From assembly GCA_028622995.1 (NCBI GenBank), contig JAJQJQ010000047.1:248001-312000 (forward strand): 64,000 nt of DNA. Direction: 5' to 3'. How positions within the stretch are numbered: position 1 is the first letter of the stretch; every line of letters begins with the position of its first letter. Positions 14,748 through 26,788 of this stretch are shown in pieces. The notes under the pieces are model-generated. The model made no database searches. It was not told the origin of the DNA and saw only the letters and a list, made by a program, of their open reading frames with translations. A program made the position numbers and the translations under genes. The stretch is from Panagrolaimus kolymaensis (Eukaryota > Nematoda > Chromadorea > Rhabditida > Panagrolaimidae).

Positions 14748-15233
14748 TCAAAGAAATAACATAAACACTTTTTTATTTAATGGGCTTGATCCCGGATTTT
14801 TTAAAATTAATTTTCTACAAAAACAGAAAAAAAAAATATTGTTACCGAATGTTTGAAGTGCTGATCGAAGAGAAACACAAAAATTGATTTTAAACAAATT
14901 ACTCATCATCATAAGAAATAACATAAACACTTTTTTATTTAATGGGCTTGATCCCGGATTTTTTAAAATTAATTTTCTACAAAAAAAGCAGAAAAAAATA
15001 TTGTTACCGAATGTTTGAGGAAGGGTTCAAAGAGGAACACAAAAATTGATTTTAAACAAATTACTCATCATCATAAGAAATAACATAAACACTTTTTTAT
15101 TTAATGGGCTTGATCCCGGATTTTTTAAAATTAATTTTCTACAAAAAAAGCAGAAAAAAATATTGTTACCGAATGTTTGAAGTGCTGATCGAAGAGAAAC
15201 ACAAAAATTGATTTTAAACAAATTACTCATCAT
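14748..15233. repeat. 2,106-bp higher-order repeat, marker segment copy 1
   Basis: The monomer here carries an unusual arrangement in which the GCAG between the two A-tracts is replaced by ACAG shifted left, leaving a longer right-hand A-tract (near 14,818-14,835). The same rare form recurs exactly 2,106 bp (13 x 162) later, and the GAGGAACAC monomer that follows matches too. Confidence 0.75.
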
Positions 15234-16853
15234 TCAAAGAAATAACATAAACACTTTTTTATTTAATGGGCTTGATCCCGGATTTTTTAAAATTAATTTT
15301 CTACAAAAAAAGCAGAAAAAAATATTGTTACCGAATGTTTGAAGTGCTGATCGAAGAGAAACACAAAAATTGATTTTAAACAAATTACTCATCATCATAA
15401 GAAATAACATAAACACTTTTTTATTTAATGGGCTTGATCCCGGATTTTTTAAAATTAATTTTCTACAAAAAAAGCAGAAAAAAATATTGTTACCGAATGT
15501 TTGAGGAAGGGTTCAAAGAGAAACACTAAAATTGATTTTAAACAAATTACTCATCATTCAAAGAAATAACATAAACACTTTTTTATTTAATGGGCTTGAT
15601 CCCGGATTTTTTAAAATTAATTTTCTACAAAAAAAGCAGAAAAAAATATTGTTACCGAATGTTTGAAGTGCTGATCGAAGAGAAACACAAAAATTGATTT
15701 TAAACAAATTACTCATCATCATAAGAAATAACATAAACACTTTTTTATTTAATGGGCTTGATCCCGGATTTTTTAAAATTAATTTTCTACAAAAAAAGCA
15801 GAAAAAAATATTGTTACCGAATGTTTGAGGAAGGGTTCAAAGAGAAACACTAAAATTGATTTTAAACAAATTACTCATCATTCAAAGAAATAACATAAAC
15901 ACTTTTTTATTTAATGGGCTTGATCCCGGATTTTTTAAAATTAATTTTCTACAAAAAAAGCAGAAAAAAATATTGTTACCGAATGTTTGAGGAAGGGTTC
16001 AAAGAGGAACACAAAAATTGATTTTAAACAAATTACTCATCATCATAAGAAATAACATAAACACTTTTTTATTTAATGGGCTTGATCCCGGATTTTTTAA
16101 AATTAATTTTCTACAAAAAAAGCAGAAAAAAATATTGTTACCGAATGTTTGAGGAAGGGTTCAAAGAGAAACACTAAAATTGATTTTAAACAAATTACTC
16201 ATCATTCAAAGAAATAACATAAACACTTTTTTATTTAATGGGCTTGATCCCGGATTTTTTAAAATTAATTTTCTACAAAAAAAGCAGAAAAAAATATTGT
16301 TACCGAATGTTTGAAGTGCTGATCGAAGAGAAACACAAAAATTGATTTTAAACAAATTACTCATCATCATAAGAAATAACATAAACACTTTTTTATTTAA
16401 TGGGCTTGATCCCGGATTTTTTAAAATTAATTTTCTACAAAAAAAGCAGAAAAAAATATTGTTACCGAATGTTTGAGGAAGGGTTCAAAGAGGAACACAA
16501 AAATTGATTTTAAACAAATTACTCATCATCATAAGAAATAACATAAACACTTTTTTATTTAATGGGCTTGATCCCGGATTTTTTAAAATTAATTTTCTAC
16601 AAAAAAAGCAGAAAAAAATATTGTTACCGAATGTTTGAGGAAGGGTTCAAAGAGGAACACAAAAATTGATTTTAAACAAATTACTCATCATCATAAGAAA
16701 TAACATAAACACTTTTTTATTTAATGGGCTTGATCCCGGATTTTTTAAAATTAATTTTCTACAAAAAAAGCAGAAAAAAATATTGTTACCGAATGTTTGA
16801 GGAAGGGTTCAAAGAGAAACACTAAAATTGATTTTAAACAAATTACTCATCAT

Positions 16854-17339
16854 TCAAAGAAATAACATAAACACTTTTTTATTTAATGGGCTTGATCCCG
16901 GATTTTTTAAAATTAATTTTCTACAAAAACAGAAAAAAAAAATATTGTTACCGAATGTTTGAAGTGCTGATCGAAGAGAAACACAAAAATTGATTTTAAA
17001 CAAATTACTCATCATCATAAGAAATAACATAAACACTTTTTTATTTAATGGGCTTGATCCCGGATTTTTTAAAATTAATTTTCTACAAAAAAAGCAGAAA
17101 AAAATATTGTTACCGAATGTTTGAGGAAGGGTTCAAAGAGGAACACAAAAATTGATTTTAAACAAATTACTCATCATCATAAGAAATAACATAAACACTT
17201 TTTTATTTAATGGGCTTGATCCCGGATTTTTTAAAATTAATTTTCTACAAAAAAAGCAGAAAAAAATATTGTTACCGAATGTTTGAAGTGCTGATCGAAG
17301 AGAAACACAAAAATTGATTTTAAACAAATTACTCATCAT
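16854..17339. repeat. 2,106-bp higher-order repeat, marker segment copy 2
   Basis: Second copy of the 14,748-15,233 segment, with the same shifted ACAG form near 16,924-16,941 and the same GAGGAACAC neighbour. The match weakens after about 17,340, where this copy has the CATAAG variant and the first copy has TCAAAG. Confidence 0.75.
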
Positions 17340-20249
17340 CATAAGAAATAACATAAACACTTTTTTATTTAATGGGCTTGATCCCGGATTTTTTAAAATT
17401 AATTTTCTACAAAAAAAGCAGAAAAAAATATTGTTACCGAATGTTTGAAGTGCTGATCGAAGAGAAACACAAAAATTGATTTTAAACAAATTACTCATCA
17501 TCATAAGAAATAACATAAACACTTTTTTATTTAATGGGCTTGATCCCGGATTTTTTAAAATTAATTTTCTACAAAAAAAGCAGAAAAAAATATTGTTACC
17601 GAATGTTTGAGGAAGGGTTCAAAGAGGAACACAAAAATTGATTTTAAACAAATTACTCATCATCATAAGAAATAACATAAACACTTTTTTATTTAATGGG
17701 CTTGATCCCGGATTTTTTAAAATTAATTTTCTACAAAAAAAGCAGAAAAAAATATTGTTACCGAATGTTTGAGGAAGGGTTCAAAGAGAAACACTAAAAT
17801 TGATTTTAAACAAATTACTCATCATCATAAGAAATAACATAAACACTTTTTTATTTAATGGGCTTGATCCCGGATTTTTTAAAATTAATTTTCTACAAAA
17901 AAAGCAGAAAAAAATATTGTTACCGAATGTTTGAAGTGCTGATCGAAGAGAAACACAAAAATTGATTTTAAACAAATTACTCATCATCATAAGAAATAAC
18001 ATAAACACTTTTTTATTTAATGGGCTTGATCCCGGATTTTTTAAAATTAATTTTCTACAAAAAAAGCAGAAAAAAATATTGTTACCGAATGTTTGAGGAA
18101 GGGTTCAAAGAGAAACACTAAAATTGATTTTAAACAAATTACTCATCATTCAAAGAAATAACATAAACACTTTTTTATTAAATGGGCTTGATCCCGGATT
18201 TTTTAAAATTAATTTTCTACAAAAAAAGCAGAAAAAAATATTGTTACCGAATGTTTGAAGTGCTGATCGAAGAGAAACACAAAAATTGATTTTAAACAAA
18301 TTACTCATCATCATAAGAAATAACATAAACACTTTTTTATTTAATGGGCTTGATCCCGGATTTTTTAAAATTAATTTTCTACAAAAAAAGCAGAAAAAAA
18401 TATTGTTACCGAATGTTTGAGGAAGGGTTCAAAGAGAAACACTAAAATTGATTTTAAACAAATTACTCATCATTCAAAGAAATAACATAAACACTTTTTT
18501 ATTAAATGGGCTTGATCCCGGATTTTTTAAAATTAATTTTCTACAAAAAAAGCAGAAAAAAATATTGTTACCGAATGTTTGAAGTGCTGATCGAAGAGAA
18601 ACACAAAAATTGATTTTAAACAAATTACTCATCATCATAAGAAATAACATAAACACTTTTTTATTTAATGGGCTTGATCCCGGATTTTTTAAAATTAATT
18701 TTCTACAAAAAAAGCAGAAAAAAATATTGTTACCGAATGTTTGAGGAAGGGTTCAAAGAGGAACACAAAAATTGATTTTAAACAAATTACTCATCATCAT
18801 AAGAAATAACATAAACACTTTTTTATTTAATGGGCTTGATCCCGGATTTTTTAAAATTAATTTTCTACAAAAAAAGCAGAAAAAAATATTGTTACCGAAT
18901 GTTTGAGGAAGGGTTCAAAGAGAAACACTAAAATTGATTTTAAACAAATTACTCATCATCATAAGAAATAACATAAACACTTTTTTATTTAATGGGCTTG
19001 ATCCCGGATTTTTTAAAATTATTTTTCTAAAAAAAAGCAGAAAAAAATATTGTTACCGAATGTTTGAGGAAGGGTTCAAAGAGAAACACTAAAATTGATT
19101 TTAAACAAATTACTCATCATTCAAAGAAATAACATAAACACTTTTTTATTTAATGGGCTTGATCCCGGATTTTTTAAAATTAATTTTCTACAAAAAAAGC
19201 AGAAAAAAATATTGTTACCGAATGTTTGAGGAAGGGTTCAAAGAGAAACACTAAAATTGATTTTAAACAAATTACTCATCATTCAAAGAAATAACATAAA
19301 CACTTTTTTATTTAATGGGCTTGATCTCGGATTTTTTAAAATTAATTTTCTACAAAAAAAGCAGAAAAAAATATTGTTACCTAATGTTTGAGGAAGGGTT
19401 CAAAGAGAAACACTAAAATTGATTTTAAACAAATTACTCATCATTCAAAGAAATAACATAAACACTTTTTTATTTAATGGGCTTGATCCCGGATTTTTTA
19501 AAATTAATTTTCTACAAAAAAAGCAGAAAAAAATATTGTTACCGAATGTTTGAGGAAGGGTTCAAAGAGAAACACTAAAATTGATTTTAAACAAATTACT
19601 CATCATTCAAAGAAATAACATAAACACTTTTTTATTTAATGGGCTTGATCCCGGATTTTTTAAAATTAATTTTCTACAAAAAAAGCAGAAAAAAATATTG
19701 TTACCTAATGTTTGAGGAAGGGTTCAAAGAGAAACACTAAAATTGATTTTAAACAAATTACTCATCATTCAAAGAAATAACATAAACACTTTTTTATTTA
19801 ATGGGCTTGATCCCGGATTTTTTAAAATTAATTTTCTACAAAAAAAGCAGAAAAAAATATTGTTACCGAATGTTTGAGGAAGGGTTCAAAGAGAAACACT
19901 AAAATTGATTTTAAACAAATTACTCATCATTCAAAGAAATAACATAAACACTTTTTTATTTAATGGGCTTGATCCCGGATTTTTTAAAATTAATTTTCTA
20001 CAAAAAAAGCAGAAAAAAATATTGTTACCTAATGTTTGAGGAAGGGTTCAAAGAGAAACACTAAAATTGATTTTAAACAAATTACTCATCATTCAAAGAA
20101 ATAACATAAACACTTTTTTATTTAATGGGCTTGATCCCGGATTTTTTAAAATTAATTTTCTACAAAAAAAGCAGAAAAAAATATTGTTACCGAATGTTTG
20201 AGGAAGGGTTCAAAGAGAAACACTAAAATTGATTTTAAACAAATTACTC

Positions 20250-21570
20250 ATCATTCAAAGAAATAACATAAACACTTTTTTATTTAATGGGCTTGATCTC
20301 GGATTTTTTAAAATTAATTTTCTACAAAAAAAGCAGAAAAAAATATTGTTACCTAATGTTTGAGGAAGGGTTCAAAGAGAAACACTAAAATTGATTTTAA
20401 ACAAATTACTCATCATTCAAAGAAATAACATAAACACTTTTTTATTTAATGGGCTTGATCCCGGATTTTTTAAAATTAATTTTCTACAAAAAAAGCAGAA
20501 AAAAATATTGTTACCGAATGTTTGAGGAAGGGTTCAAAGAGAAACACTAAAATTGATTTTAAACAAATTACTCATCATTCAAAGAAATAACATAAACACT
20601 TTTTTATTTAATGGGCTTGATCCCGGATTTTTTAAAATTAATTTTCTACAAAAAAAGCAGAAAAAAATATTGTTACCTAATGTTTGAGGAAGGGTTCAAA
20701 GAGAAACACTAAAATTGATTTTAAACAAATTACTCATCATTCAAAGAAATAACATAAACACTTTTTTATTTAATGGGCTTGATCTCGGATTTTTTAAAAT
20801 TAATTTTCTAGAAAAAAAGCAGAAAAAAATATTGTTACCTAATGTTTGAGGAAGGGTTCAAAGAGAAACACTAAAATTGATTTTAAACAAATTACTCATC
20901 ATTCAAAGAAATAACATAAACACTTTTTTATTTAATGGGCTTGATCCCGGATTTTTTAAAATTAATTTTCTACAAAAAAAGCAGAAAAAAATATTGTTAC
21001 CGAATGTTTGAGGAAGGGTTCAAAGAGAAACACTAAAATTGATTTTAAACAAATTACTCATCATTCAAAGAAATAACATAAACACTTTTTTATTTAATGG
21101 GCTTGATCTCGGATTTTTTAAAATTAATTTTCTAGAAAAAAAGCAGAAAAAAATATTGTTACCTAATGTTTGAGGAAGGGTTCAAAGAGAAACACTAAAA
21201 TTGATTTTAAACAAATTACTCATCATTCAAAGAAATAACATAAACACTTTTTTATTTAATGGGCTTGATCCCGGATTTTTTAAAATTAATTTTCTACAAA
21301 AAAAGCAGAAAAAAATATTGTTACCGAATGTTTGAAGTGCTGATCGAAGAGAAACACAAAAATTGATTTTAAACAAATTACTCATCATCATAAGAAATAA
21401 CATAAACACTTTTTTATTTAATGAGCTTGATCCCGGATTTTTTAAAATTAATTTTCTACAAAAAAAGCAGAAAAAAATATTGTTACCGAATGTTTGAAGT
21501 GCTGATCGAAGAGAAACACAAAAATTGATTTTAAACAAATTACTCATCATCATAAGAAATAACATAAACA
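20250..21570. repeat. 2,753-bp higher-order repeat, copy 1
   Basis: Marked by two TTTTCTAGAAA monomers (CTAG at about 20,808 and 21,132), GATCTCGG at 20,298 and AATGAGCTTG near 21,421. All recur 2,753 bp to the right (17 monomers, one of them a base short). The ends are where the variant pattern stops matching. Confidence 0.75.
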
Positions 21571-22999
21571 CATTTTTATTTAATGGGCTTGATCCCGGAT
21601 TTTTTAAAATTAATTTTCTACAAAAAAAGCAGAAAAAAATATTGTTACCGAATGTTTGAGGAAGGGCTCAAAGAGAAACACTAAAATTGATTTTAAACAA
21701 ATTACTCATCATTCAAAGAAATAACAAAAACACTTTTTTAGTAAATGGGCTTGATCCCGGATTTTTTAAAATTAATTTTCTACAAAAAAAGAAGAAAAAA
21801 ATATTGTTACCGAATGTTTGAAGTGCTGATCGAAGAGAAACACTAAAATTGATTTTAAACAAATTACTCATCATCATAAGAAATAACATAAACACATTTT
21901 TATTTAATGGGCTTGATCCCGGATTTTTTAAAATTAATTTTCTACAAAAAAAGCAGAAAAAAATATTGTTACCGAATGTTTGAAGTGCTGATCGAAGAGA
22001 AACACTAAAATTGATTTTAAACAAATTACTCATCATCATAAGAAATAACATAAACACATTTTTATTTAATGGGCTTGATCCCGGATTTTTTAAAATTAAT
22101 TTTCTACAAAAAAAGCAGAAAAAAATATTGTTACCGAATGTTTGAGGAAGGGCTCAAAGAGAAACACTAAAATTGATTTTAAACAAATTACTCATCATTC
22201 AAAGAAATAACATAAACACTTTTTTATTTAATGGGCTTGATCTCGGATTTTTTAAAATTAATTTTCTACAAAAAAAGCAGAAAAAAATATTGTTACCTAA
22301 TGTTTGAGGAAGGGTTCAAAGAGAAACACTAAAATTGATTTTAAACAAATTACTCATCATTCAAAGAAATAACATAAACACTTTTTTATTTAATGGGCTT
22401 GATCCCGGATTTTTTAAAATTAATTTTCTACAAAAAAAGCAGAAAAAAATATTGTTACCGAATGTTTGAAGTGCTGATCGAAGAGAAACACAAAAATTGA
22501 TTTTAAACAAATTACTCATCATCATAAGAAATAACATAAACACTTTTTTATTTAATGTGCTTGATCCCGGATTTTTTAAAATTAATTTTCTACAAAAAAA
22601 GCAGAAAAAATATTGTTACCGAATGTTTGAGGAAGGGTTCAAAGAGAAACACAAAAATTGATTTTAAACAAATTACTCATCATCATAAGAAATAACATAA
22701 ACACTTTTTTATTTAATGTGCTTGATCCCGGATTTTTTAAAATTAATTTTCTACAAAAAAAGCAGAAAAAAATATTGTTACCGAATGTTTGAGGAAGGGC
22801 TCAAAGAGAAACACTAAAATTGATTTTAAACAAATTACTCATCATTCAAAGAAATAACATAAACACTTTTTTATTTAATGGGCTTGATCTCGGATTTTTT
22901 AAAATTAATTTTCTACAAAAAAAGCAGAAAAAAATATTGTTACCGAATGTTTGAAGTGCTGATCGAAGAGAAACACTAAAATTGATTTTAAACAAATTA

Positions 23000-24320
23000 C
23001 TCATCATTCAAAGAAATAACATAAACACTTTTTTATTTAATGGGCTTGATCTCGGATTTTTTAAAATTAATTTTCTACAAAAAAAGCAGAAAAAAATATT
23101 GTTACCTAATGTTTGAGGAAGGGTTCAAAGAGAAACACTAAAATTGATTTTAAACAAATTACTCATCATTCAAAGAAATAACATAAACACTTTTTTATTT
23201 AATGGGCTTGATCCCGGATTTTTTAAAATTAATTTTCTACAAAAAAAGCAGAAAAAAATATTGTTACCGAATGTTTGAGGAAGGGTTCAAAGAGAAACAC
23301 TAAAATTGATTTTAAACAAATTACTCATCATTCAAAGAAATAACATAAACACTTTTTTATTTAATGGGCTTGATCCCGGATTTTTTAAAATTAATTTTCT
23401 ACAAAAAAAGCAGAAAAAAATATTGTTACCTAATGTTTGAGGAAGGGTTCAAAGAGAAACACTAAAATTGATTTTAAACAAATTACTCATCATTCAAAGA
23501 AATAACATAAACACTTTTTTATTTAATGGGCTTGATCTCGGATTTTTTAAAATTAATTTTCTAGAAAAAAAGCAGAAAAAAATATTGTTACCTAATGTTT
23601 GAGGAAGGGTTCAAAGAGAAACACTAAAATTGATTTTAAACAAATTACTCATCATTCAAAGAAATAACATAAACACTTTTTTATTTAATGGGCTTGATCC
23701 CGGATTTTTTAAAATTAATTTTCTACAAAAAAAGCAGAAAAAAATATTGTTACCGAATGTTTGAGGAAGGGTTCAAAGAGAAACACTAAAATTGATTTTA
23801 AACAAATTACTCATCATTCAAAGAAATAACATAAACACTTTTTTATTTAATGGGCTTGATCTCGGATTTTTTAAAATTAATTTTCTAGAAAAAAAGCAGA
23901 AAAAAATATTGTTACCTAATGTTTGAGGAAGGGTTCAAAGAGAAACACTAAAATTGATTTTAAACAAATTACTCATCATTCAAAGAAATAACATAAACAC
24001 TTTTTTATTTAATGGGCTTGATCCCGGATTTTTTAAAATTAATTTTCTACAAAAAAAGCAGAAAAAAATATTGTTACCGAATGTTTGAAGTGCTGATCGA
24101 AGAGAAACACAAAAATTGATTTTAAACAAATTACTCATCATCATAAGAAATAACATAAACACTTTTTTATTTAATGAGCTTGATCCCGGATTTTTTAAAA
24201 TTAATTTTCTACAAAAAAAGCAGAAAAAAATATTGTTACCGAATGTTTGAAGTGCTGATCGAAGAGAAACACAAAAATTGATTTTAAACAAATTACTCAT
24301 CATCATAAGAAATAACATAA
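23000..24320. repeat. 2,753-bp higher-order repeat, copy 2
   Basis: Matches 20,250-21,570 at an offset of 2,753 bp (CTAG at 23,561 and 23,885; AATGAGCTTG near 24,174). Its right part is repeated again near 30.1-30.7 kb at an offset of 6,220 bp, including the AATGAGCTTG copy (30,394) and the CGTATG copy (24,401 versus 30,621). Confidence 0.75.
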
Positions 24321-24419
24321 ACACTTTTTTATTTAATGTGCTTGATCCCGGATTTTTTAAAATTAATTTTCTACAAAAAAAGCAGAAAAAATATTGTTAC
24401 CGTATGTTTGAGGAAGGGT

Positions 24420-25170
24420 TCAAAGAGAAACACAAAAATTGATTTTAAACAAATTACTCATCATCATAAGAAATAACATAAACACATTTTTATTTAATGT
24501 GCTTGATCCCGGATTTTTTAAAATTAATTTTCTACAAAAAAAGCAGAAAAAAATATTGTTACCGAATGTTTGAAGTGCTGATCGAAGAGAAACACAAAAA
24601 TTGATTTTAAACAAATTACTCATCATCATAAGAAATAACATAAACACTTTTTTATTTAATGTGCTTGATCCCGGATTTTTTAAAATTAATTTTCTACAAA
24701 AAAAGCAGAAAAAATATTGTTACCGAATGTTTGAGGAAGGGTTCAAAGAGAAACACAAAAATTGATTTTAAACAAATTACTCATCATTCAAAGAAATAAC
24801 ATAAACACTTTTTTATTTAATGGGCTTGATCCCGGATTTTTTAAAATTAATTTTCTACAAAAAAAGCAGAAAAAAATATTGTTACCGAATGTTTGAAGTG
24901 CTGATCGAAGAGAAACACTAAAATTGATTTTAAACAAATTACTCATCATTCAAAGAAATAACAAAAACACTTTTTTAGTAAATGGGCTTGATCCCGGATT
25001 TTTTTAAATTAATTTTCTATAAAAAAAGCAGAAAAAAAAATTGTTACCGAATGTTTGAAGTGCGGATCGAAGAGAAACACTAAAATTCATTTTAAACAAA
25101 TTACTCATCATCATAAGAAATAACATAAACACTTTTTTATTTAAAGGGCTTGATCCCGGATTTTTTAAAA
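24420..25170. repeat. Diverged higher-order segment, repeated at 30.8-31.55 kb
   Basis: Contains an uncommon monomer with ACAAAAACAC, AGTAAATGGG, seven T before AAATTAATT, TTTTCTATAAA, a nine-A tract before TTG, GCGGATCG and AAATTCATTTT (24,961-25,100). The same combination recurs at 31,343-31,480, offset 6,382 bp. That is one monomer more than the 6,220-bp offset of the adjoining segment, so one monomer was gained or lost in one copy. Confidence 0.75.
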
Positions 25171-25378
25171 TTAATTTTCTACAAAAAAAGCAGAAAAAAA
25201 TATTGTTACCGTATGTTTGAAGTGCTGATCGAAGAGAAACACAAAAATTGATTTTAAACAAATTACTCATCATCATAAGAAATAACATAAACACTTTTTT
25301 ATTTAATGGGCTTGATCCCGGATTTTTTAAAATTAATTTTCTACAAAAAAAGCAGAAAAAAATATTGTTACCGAATGT

Positions 25379-25540
25379 TTGAAGTGCTGATCGAAGAGAA
25401 ACACAAAAATTGATTTTAAACAAATTACTCATCATCATAAGAAATAACATAAACACTTTTTTATTTAATGGGCTTGATCCCGGATTTTTTAAAATTAATT
25501 TTCTACAAAAAAAGCAGAAAAAAATATTGTTACCGAATGT
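25379..25540. repeat. Monomer ending at a 48-bp internal deletion, copy 1
   Basis: After CCGAATGT at 25,540 the sequence jumps directly to ACTCATCATC. The TTGAAG...CAAATT portion that normally lies between is missing. The loss is 48 bp, leaving a 114-bp period and the downstream phase mod 3 intact. There is at most one base of homology at the junction. Confidence 0.85.
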
Positions 25541-26626
25541 ACTCATCATCATAAGAAATAACATAAACACTTTTTTATTTAATGGGCTTGATCCCGGATT
25601 TTTTAAAATTAATTTTCTACAAAAAAAGCAGAAAAAAATATTGTTACCGAATGTTTGAGGAAGGGTTCAAAGAGAAACACTAAAATTGATTTTAAACAAA
25701 TTACTCATCATTCAAAGAAATAACATAAACACTTTTTTATTTAAAGGGCTTGATCACGGATTTTTTAAAATTAATTTTCTACAAAAAAAGCAGAAAAAAA
25801 TATTGTTACCGAATGTTTGAGGAAGGGTTCAAAGAGAAACACTAAAATTGATTTTAAACAAATTACTCATCATTCAAAGAAATAACATAAACACTTTTTT
25901 ATTTAATGGGCTTGATCCCGGATTTTTTAAAATTAATTTTCTACAAAAAAAGCAGAAAAAAATATTGTTACCGAATGTTTGAGGAAGGGTTCAAAGAGAA
26001 ACACTAAAATTGATTTTAAACAAATTACTCATCATTCAAAGAAATAACATAAACACTTTTTTATTTAATGGGCTTGATCCCGGATTTTTTAAAATTAATT
26101 TTCTACAAAAAAAGCAGAAAAAAATATTGTTACCGAATGTTTGAGGAAGGGTTCAAAGAGAAACACTAAAATTGATTTTAAACAAATTACTCATCATTCA
26201 AAGAAATAACATAAACACTTTTTTATTTAATGGGCTTGATCCCGGATTTTTTAAAATTAATTTTCTACAAAAAAAGCAGAAAAAAATATTGTTACCTAAT
26301 GTTTGAGGAAGGGTTCAAAGAGAAACACTAAAATTGATTTTAAACAAATTACTCATCATTCAAAGAAATAACATAAACACTTTTTTATTTAATGGGCTTG
26401 ATCCCGGATTTTTTAAAATTAATTTTCTACAAAAAAAGCAGAAAAAAATATTGTTACCGAATGTTTGAAGTGCTGATCGAAGAGAAACACAAAAATTGAT
26501 TTTAAACAAATTACTCATCATCATAAGAAATAACATAAACACTTTTTTATTTAATGGGCTTGATCCCGGATTTTTTAAAATTAATTTTCTACAAAAAAAG
26601 CAGAAAAAAATATTGTTACCGTATGT

Positions 26627-26788
26627 TTGAAGTGCTGATCGAAGAGAAACACAAAAATTGATTTTAAACAAATTACTCATCATCATAAGAAATAACATAA
26701 ACACTTTTTTATTTAATGGGCTTGATCCCGGATTTTTTAAAATTAATTTTCTACAAAAAAAGCAGAAAAAAATATTGTTACCGAATGT
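26627..26788. repeat. Monomer ending at a 48-bp internal deletion, copy 2
   Basis: Identical junction to that at 25,540/25,541, here at 26,788/26,789, exactly 1,248 bp away (seven 162-bp units plus one of 114 bp). The flanking variants that follow also match, including GATCACGG near 25,752 and 27,000. The deletion therefore happened once and was then copied as part of a larger duplication. Confidence 0.85.

Larger units (their letters stand above)
12240..19070. repeat. Satellite block II: 162-bp monomers with GAGGAACAC variant
   Basis: Most monomers are 162 bp with TTTTCTACA. The block is marked by a GAGGAACAC variant of the type-B module, first seen near 12,283, which recurs through the block and is not seen to its right. 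Type-A and type-B modules alternate at 324, 486 and 648 bp. A few 161-bp copies with TTATTTTTCTAAAA occur near 12,710, 13,033 and 19,022. Two monomers near 18,170 and 18,500 share ATTAAATGGG. Boundaries are approximate. Confidence 0.78.
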
